Shown here piece after piece: positions 59,048 to 64,000 of a DNA stretch of 64,000 bases (positions are counted from its first letter, which is position 1; every line of letters starts with the position of its first letter). The stretch is from assembly GCF_012958305.1 (NCBI RefSeq), contig NZ_JABBYO010000004.1, forward strand, positions 248,001-312,000, read 5' to 3'. Under the pieces are notes generated by a model. The model made no database searches. It was not told the origin of the DNA and was given only the letters and a program-made list of their open reading frames with translations. The position numbers and the translations under genes are program-made. The DNA comes from Tautonia rosea. GTDB taxonomy: Bacteria > Planctomycetota > Planctomycetia > Isosphaerales > Isosphaeraceae.

Positions 59048-60259
59048 ATGCGACCCCTTACGTTTGCACCGCTGACCCGGCGGATGCGGCTGGTCCTGGG
59101 CATCCTGGCTCTGGTGCTGGGAGGTGTCTTTCCACGCGCTCGGGCGGAGTCGTTGCCGATTTACTCGGTGGTGGATCTGGGTCCGATGGACGGCTTGGCC
59201 TGGAGCAAGGGCCTGGCGATCAACGCGACGGGTCAGGTGGCCGGGACGGCGCAGACTCCGGGGTCATCGCAGGCATTCCTGGGATCGCCGGGTGGCTCGG
59301 TTCAGATTCTCGGCTCGCTCGCCGGAGAGTCTGGTAAGAGTCAGGGACTGGGGATCGGCGACGGTGGGGTTGTGGTCGGGGTCAGCGACTTTGGTCATGG
59401 CTCGCGACGCGCGTTTCGATCGAATGGCGGAGGCATGGTGAATCTGGGAACGCTCTCTGGCGGGTCCTGGAGTGAGGCGGTCGCCATCAACGCGGGGGGT
59501 GAGATCGCCGGTCACGGCAACCGCGAGGATGGCCGGACTGTGGCGTTCCGAATCACGAGCGAAGGAACGTTTGTCGAGCTGGGAAGTCTGGAAGGGGGTC
59601 TGTCGAGCCGGGCCTACGGGATCAACGCTCTCGGGCACGTCGTGGGAGAGTCGGTCGATTGGTTTGGCGTGCGTCGGGCCTTTGTGGCGGATGATCAGGG
59701 CATGCACGCCGTGGGGACGCTTCCCGGAGGTGGTGGCAGCGTGGCCCGCGCGATCAACGACGACGGCCTGATCACCGGGCATGCCACCGATGCCTCAGGA
59801 CGCGACATGGCCTTTCTCGGTCGTCCCGGAGCCCTGGTGGCACTCGGGCTATTGCCCGGTGGACGATCGAGCTATGGCCTGGGGATCAACAACCTCGGAG
59901 ACGTGGTTGGCCACGTGGCGGGAAGCCTTGGCTCGCGGGCCTTCTTGTGGGACGCGACTGAAGGCATGGTGGACCTGAACCACCTGATCGACCCCAATTC
60001 GGGATGGCTCCTGCAAGCGGCCTCGGGCATCAACGACGCGGGGATGATCGTCGGGACTGGCTTGAAGGACGGCATTACCCGGGCCTTTTTGCTCAAACTG
60101 AAGACGGCGGGACCACCCGATCCGTCTGGAGGAACGACGCTCCGAGCAACTCCGGAACCGGGATCGCTGGTCATGGTGTTGTTGGGTGCCTCAGGTGCCG
60201 GAGCGTGGACCTGGCTCCGTCGGCGGCGGTCAATCAGCCGACGGATTAGATCCGGGTGA
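59048..60259 (+). CDS. HAF-repeat exported protein with PEP-CTERM signal
   Basis: A 403-residue protein. The N-terminal signal peptide (ending FPRARAES) is followed by about seven HAF repeats, recognised as GxGINxxGxVVGxS-type units: GLAINATGQVAG, GLGIGDGGVVVGVS, AVAINAGGEIAGHG, AYGINALGHVVGES, ARAINDDGLITGHA, GLGINNLGDVVGHV, ASGINDAGMIVGTG. The C-terminus is a PEP-CTERM signal (ATPEPGSLVMVLLGASGAGAW plus basic end). Such proteins are sorted to the envelope by an exosortase; the function is unknown. ATG 59048 is used; 59081 is possible. Its 3' end overlaps convergent dprA by 14 bases. Confidence 0.9.
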   Translation: MRPLTFAPLTRRMRLVLGILALVLGGVFPRARAESLPIYSVVDLGPMDGLAWSKGLAINATGQVAGTAQTPGSSQAFLGSPGGSVQILGSLAGESGKSQGLGIGDGGVVVGVSDFGHGSRRAFRSNGGGMVNLGTLSGGSWSEAVAINAGGEIAGHGNREDGRTVAFRITSEGTFVELGSLEGGLSSRAYGINALGHVVGESVDWFGVRRAFVADDQGMHAVGTLPGGGGSVARAINDDGLITGHATDASGRDMAFLGRPGALVALGLLPGGRSSYGLGINNLGDVVGHVAGSLGSRAFLWDATEGMVDLNHLIDPNSGWLLQAASGINDAGMIVGTGLKDGITRAFLLKLKTAGPPDPSGGTTLRATPEPGSLVMVLLGASGAGAWTWLRRRRSISRRIRSG

Positions 60260-61379
60260 ACTGGTTGCCTGCGTTGCGTCGGATCAGGCGACGCATCTCC
60301 AGAATCGCCATCGTGGCCATGACCTGAGACGGGGCGAGGCCGGTCCGGACAATCAACTCATCAATCCCTCGGGGAAGGTCGTCGAGGTGGCCGAGCACCG
60401 CGCGCTCGTGGTCGGTCAGGGACAGCTCGGCCGGGTGGCGGACCTCGGGAGCTTCGGGCTCCTGGGATACGGAAACGGCCCGAGCCAGTGGACCAAGTTC
60501 TTCAAGGATGTCGTCCACGGTTTCGACGAGCCGGGCACCGTCTCGAATCAAGGCATGGCAGCCTCGGCTCGTGATGCTGTCAATCGGGCCAGGGACGGCG
60601 AAAACCTCGCGGTTCTGTTCCATCGCGTGGTGAGCTGAGGAGAGGGAGCCGCTCCGAGGAGCTGCCTCGACCACCACCACCCCGAGGCAAAGCCCGGCAA
60701 TCAGGCGGTTGCGCTGGGGGAAGAGGCCGGCGAGCGGCTTCTGCTCCATCGGCTGTTCGCTGACCACCGCTCCCGAGGCGGCGACCTCGGCGGCGAGTTC
60801 GGCGTGCTCGGGAGGATAGATCGATCCCAGGCCGTTGCCGAGCACGCCGATCGTTCGGCCCCCGGCACGCAGCGCCCCCCGGTGGGCGGCGGCGTCGATA
60901 CCTCTCGCCAGTCCCGAAACAACCGTCAGGCCGACCCGGGCGAGCGATCCGGCCAGACGCTCGGCGATCCTCATGCCGTAGGGGGTTGCCTTCCGGGCGC
61001 CGACCAGGGCGATCGCGAGCGAATCGGTCGGCAGCAAGGTTCCCCGAACGTAGAGCAAGGCGGGGGGATCGGCGATTGACCTCAACGGCTCCGGGTACTC
61101 GGGGTCATCGAACGGAATGGGCCGAACCCCTCGTTGCCGGCAGCGTTCGAGTTCGACCTCGGGATCGAGTTCCCGACGGGCCGAGACGATTTTCTCGGCC
61201 AGCTTCGGGCCGACGCCGGGCACCCGTTTCAAGTCGGACAGGGAGGCCGAGAGAACCTTAGCAGCGCTGCCGAAATGTTCGAGCAGGGCGCGGCTGGTCA
61301 GGGGGCCGATGCCGGGAATCATCGCCAGGCAGAGCAGATCAAGCAGGGAGCGATCGTCGCCGGAATCGGGGTCGGGCAC
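60246..61379 (-). CDS. dprA: DNA-processing protein DprA
   Basis: A protein of 377 residues. An N-terminal helix-hairpin-helix-like region (IPGIGPLTSRALLEHF, GVGPKLAEKIV) is followed by the Rossmann-like core: SLAIALVGARKATPYG, GLTVVSGLARGIDAAAHRGAL, VLGNGL, PPEHAEL and FPQRNRLIAGL. The C-terminal winged helix (LTDHERAVLGHLDD, GLAPSQVMATMAILEMRRLIRR) is present. It loads RecA on incoming single-stranded DNA in natural transformation. The GTG at 61379 gives a normal family length; a longer frame upstream is low-complexity. It is convergent with the HAF gene and divergent from tatC. Confidence 0.92.
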   Translation of the reverse strand: MPDPDSGDDRSLLDLLCLAMIPGIGPLTSRALLEHFGSAAKVLSASLSDLKRVPGVGPKLAEKIVSARRELDPEVELERCRQRGVRPIPFDDPEYPEPLRSIADPPALLYVRGTLLPTDSLAIALVGARKATPYGMRIAERLAGSLARVGLTVVSGLARGIDAAAHRGALRAGGRTIGVLGNGLGSIYPPEHAELAAEVAASGAVVSEQPMEQKPLAGLFPQRNRLIAGLCLGVVVVEAAPRSGSLSSAHHAMEQNREVFAVPGPIDSITSRGCHALIRDGARLVETVDDILEELGPLARAVSVSQEPEAPEVRHPAELSLTDHERAVLGHLDDLPRGIDELIVRTGLAPSQVMATMAILEMRRLIRRNAGNQFTRI

Positions 61380-61722
61380 GGGCGATCTCTGGCAGAACGG
61401 CAGGAACGAGGGAGCTGAACGCGCGACACACTCGGGTGGACACACGCCGGTCGGAATTGTAGCCGGGGCCGAGCTGTTGAGGCAATCGTACGCTGAGGAG
61501 CTACTGGGGCTGGCCAAGGGAGGGCGATCCCTGGTATCTTCAACCTTGCAGGAACGCCCCCGCCCGATTTAGCCGTCCCCGCGAGGCTCACGGCGGCGCC
61601 GAAGGAGTGGTCCCCGGTCGAGTGACCGATCGGAGCGACCCGCGTCTCCTCCCCGGACTCCGTCCATCGCTCGAGCGTCCCTTTCGCCCGAGCGGCCTTG
61701 ATGCCCGCGGGGGTTGATCGCC

Positions 61723-62742
61723 ATGCCTGTCGAACGCGATCTTTTCGAAGAAGAACAAGAGATGGTCGCCATGAGTTTCGGCGACCACATTGAAGAACTC
61801 AGACTGCGCCTTGTGCTGGCTCTGCTCGGGCTGGCCGTGGGCGTGATTCTATCGTTGATCCCGCCCCTGAATCTCGGCTACCACGTCATGCAAGGCATGC
61901 AGGACCCGGCTCAGGAGGCGCTGGAGGCCTACCACCTCAGACAGACCGAGAGTCGGGTGGCCGCCGCGGAACTCAAGGCGACGTATACCGAGATGCCCGC
62001 TCGGATTTCGGCCGCGGCGCTGGTGGCCGCCTTGCGAGAGGTGGCCCCCAATGTCACGCTGCCCGAGGAAGATCCTGGCTCGCTGGAGGGGCGTTATGTC
62101 GAACTGCCCATGCAGGTTCGAGACGCTGCCGCGATTGATCTGGTCAACACCAACGTTCAGCGTCAGAAAGCCCTGATCGCGCTGAGGCCGCTGGAAACAG
62201 CTGTCATTTTCTTCACGGTTTGCATCATCACCGGGCTGGTGATTGCCAGCCCCTGGGTCTTTTATCAGCTCTGGGCGTTCGTGGCCGCGGGTCTTTACCG
62301 ACACGAGCGGGCCACGGTCTACCGCTACCTGCCCTTTTCCCTGGGACTGTTCCTGGGTGGCGTGTTCCTCTGCTACTTCGGGGTCTTGCCCCTGACCTTG
62401 CAGTTTTTGCTTCAGTTCAACATCTGGTTGAACGTCGAGCCGAGTCTCCAGCTCACTGCCTGGATGAGCTTTGCCACGCTCTTGCCATTGGTGTTTGGGC
62501 TTGGCTTCCAGTTGCCCCTGGTGATGCTCTTTGTCGGCAAGCTGGGAATCGTCTCGGCGCAGACGTTCCGTGAGAAGCGGAAATTCGCGTTGCTGGGCAT
62601 CACCATTGTTGCGTCGATGCTCACGCCGGCGGACATTGTCAGCATGCTGATGCTCGCCGCGCCGATGGTCGCGCTGTACGAACTGGGGATTCTCCTGGTG
62701 GATCGGGGTGAGATCGCGGCGGCCAAGGCCGAGGCGTATTGA
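61723..62742 (+). CDS. tatC: Twin-arginine translocase subunit TatC with long first periplasmic loop
   Basis: A 339-residue protein. The N-terminal SFGDHIEELRLRL motif precedes TM1. TMs 2-6 and the motifs WVFYQLWAFVAAGL and LTPADIVSMLMLAAPMVALYELGI complete the usual TatC fold. The first periplasmic loop is enlarged to about 100 residues (residues about 55-155, including QAEAL-type helices and VAPNVTLPEEDPG), while E. coli has about 40. Tat exports folded proteins, such as the DUF1501 protein at 29.7 kb. A TTG at 61714 is the alternative start. tatA/B are not in the window. Confidence 0.93.
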   Translation: MPVERDLFEEEQEMVAMSFGDHIEELRLRLVLALLGLAVGVILSLIPPLNLGYHVMQGMQDPAQEALEAYHLRQTESRVAAAELKATYTEMPARISAAALVAALREVAPNVTLPEEDPGSLEGRYVELPMQVRDAAAIDLVNTNVQRQKALIALRPLETAVIFFTVCIITGLVIASPWVFYQLWAFVAAGLYRHERATVYRYLPFSLGLFLGGVFLCYFGVLPLTLQFLLQFNIWLNVEPSLQLTAWMSFATLLPLVFGLGFQLPLVMLFVGKLGIVSAQTFREKRKFALLGITIVASMLTPADIVSMLMLAAPMVALYELGILLVDRGEIAAAKAEAY

Positions 62743-62851
62743 CCCAAGTTCCGCGAGCCGACCGCACCGCGCTGGGGCGGTCTGGCCGCCTGGCCGAGAC
62801 CGCCCCCGATGGTCTGCGTGACCGGACATCGTTGAATTTCAGGTTCTGCCG

Positions 62852-64000
62852 ATGAAATCGCTGATCGTCATTCTGCACAACCTCGTCGCGCGGAAGGGGC
62901 GTCGGAATCTTCAGGTATTGGTGCAGTTGCTCCTGGTCTTCATCCTGTTGGTGCTGGGCTTCACCGTCGGGTTTCATTGGATCAGCGAGTACGAAGGAAA
63001 GGCACATACCTGGGTGACGGGGTTCTACTGGACCCTGGTCACGATGTCGACGCTTGGCTTTGGCGACATCACGTTCGAGTCGGACCTGGGGCGGGTGTTC
63101 TCGGTTGTGGTGTTGCTCAGCGGCACGGTCTTCATGCTGATCCTGATTCCCTTTACGTTCATCCAGTTTTTCTTTGTTCCCTGGATGGAGGCACAGGCCG
63201 CGGCCCGAGCGCCGAGGGCCCTGCCCCCTCAGACGAAGGGCCATGTGGTCCTGACGACGCTGGGTGGGATTGAAGGGCCCTTGATCCGAAAGCTGAACCA
63301 ATCTCACCTTGAATATGTCATCATTGTTTCTGAGCTGGCCGAGGCGTTGCAACTGCACGATCAGGGCTACCGGGTCATGCTCGGAGATCTGGATGATCCG
63401 GAAACGTATCGTCAGGTCCGTGTGGATCAGGCGGCACTGGTTGCTACCACTCGCAGTGATATGAGCAATACGAACGTAGCGTTCACCGTTCGAGAAATAT
63501 CCGAGACCGTTCCGATTGTGGCGACCGCCTCGTCGTCGGCTTCGGTCGATATTCTTGAGTTGGCGGGCTGTAACCGAGTGCTGCGGCTGGCGGAGTTGCT
63601 TGGTCGGCAACTGGCGCTCTGCGTCCTGGGACGGGATGCGAGAAGCCACGTGGTTGGCACGGTGGGCGATTTGCTGATTGCGCAGTCCCTGGTCAGAGAT
63701 ACGCCCCTGGTGGGCCGGACCCTGAGGGACATCCGCTTGCGCGACCATGCGAACGTCAGCGTGGTAGGCGTGTGGGACCGGGGGCGGTTTCAGATTGCCA
63801 GTCCCGAAACTCTGGTGCAAAAGACGTCGGTCCTGTTGCTGGCCGGTTCTCGAGCCCAGCTTGACGATTATGACGCGCTGTTTTGTATTTACCGATCGCA
63901 TGATGATCCGGTCTTGATCATCGGCGGTGGTCGCGTGGGCCTGGCCGTGGCTCGGGCCCTGAGCGCCGAGGGAATCGACTACCGAATCGTCGAGCGACAA
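62852..64000 (+). CDS. Potassium channel with two RCK (TrkA-N) domains (3' end cut)
   Basis: At least 383 residues from the ATG at 62852 to the window edge. Two transmembrane helices (LVQLLLVFILLVLGFTVGFHW and the one after the filter) flank a selectivity filter in TMSTLGFGDIT (T-L-G-F-G-D; most K+ channels have T-V-G-Y-G-D). A first RCK-like domain follows (KGHVVLTTLGGIEGPLI), its Rossmann turn degenerate, then a second begins with VLIIGGGRVGLAVARAL, which has the full G-x-G-x2-G motif. The domain order matches Kch/MthK-type ligand-gated channels with tandem RCK units. The C-terminus is missing. Confidence 0.9.
   Translation, partial: MKSLIVILHNLVARKGRRNLQVLVQLLLVFILLVLGFTVGFHWISEYEGKAHTWVTGFYWTLVTMSTLGFGDITFESDLGRVFSVVVLLSGTVFMLILIPFTFIQFFFVPWMEAQAAARAPRALPPQTKGHVVLTTLGGIEGPLIRKLNQSHLEYVIIVSELAEALQLHDQGYRVMLGDLDDPETYRQVRVDQAALVATTRSDMSNTNVAFTVREISETVPIVATASSSASVDILELAGCNRVLRLAELLGRQLALCVLGRDARSHVVGTVGDLLIAQSLVRDTPLVGRTLRDIRLRDHANVSVVGVWDRGRFQIASPETLVQKTSVLLLAGSRAQLDDYDALFCIYRSHDDPVLIIGGGRVGLAVARALSAEGIDYRIVERQ

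Overview
The window looks like chromosomal DNA from a planctomycete, probably of the Isosphaerales (Isosphaeraceae). The reasons are high GC content and a gene set typical of that group: a DUF1559 prepilin-like protein, a DUF1501 protein, PEP-CTERM exported proteins, CRTAC1-type FG-GAP proteins, planctomycete-style cytochrome c proteins, futalosine-pathway menaquinone genes, and many short unrelated operons. The genus is not determined. I see no prophage, transposase, CRISPR array, rRNA or tRNA gene. The genes at both ends of the window are cut by its edges.

Left part (1-14.9 kb), nearly all on the minus strand. A coupled TPR / FG-GAP lipoprotein / TPR operon (6.4-2.2 kb) leads into a sugar-dehydrogenase-like protein with a C-terminal heme site that runs off the left edge. 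Upstream are a DUF1559 protein, a small lipoprotein, a membrane protein, glpD and an SDR oxidoreductase. A tight group follows: degenerate lipoyl-like protein, Nudix hydrolase, tmk and holB.

Middle-left (15.5-34.4 kb). This holds a soluble hybrid histidine kinase with two receivers, a redoxin/cytochrome/copper-monooxygenase-like fusion, a DUF29 protein, a TRASH-like secreted protein, a metallophosphatase, a divergent SRAP-like protein, a bifunctional-nuclease-domain protein and valS. Next comes a 1.5 kb gene-free zone full of repeats and hairpins. A DUF1501 protein and a membrane-embedded sigma-54 activator then face each other across a 22-bp-stem terminator.

Middle-right (34.8-43.1 kb). This has an alpha/beta hydrolase, a small alarmone-hydrolase-like HD protein, an ECF sigma factor with a zinc-finger anti-sigma candidate, and a spondin-fold PEP-CTERM protein. 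The most unusual locus follows at 38.68-38.99 kb: a compact, apparently independent small RNA gene. It has a good sigma-70-type promoter, a 15-nt perfect complement of the usual 16S rRNA 3' tail seven bases before an 11-codon ORF, a potential three-way junction and a strong terminator. After it lie a structured, terminator-bearing leader and the DAHP synthase gene aroF, then a DUF421 protein and a universal stress protein.

Right part (43.4-64 kb). This holds a cupin next to a zinc/cytochrome-type protein, manA, overlapping mqnA-mqnC, an ABC ATPase, a permease fused to a CPBP protease, and an amidohydrolase that may belong to the futalosine pathway. It continues with bTHX (too short for routine ORF calling), a second ABC exporter operon, a HAF-repeat PEP-CTERM protein, dprA, tatC with a long first loop, and a two-RCK potassium channel cut by the right edge. 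Chorismate made through AroF is the substrate of MqnA, so aroF, mqnA and mqnC are linked metabolically although they are not in one operon.
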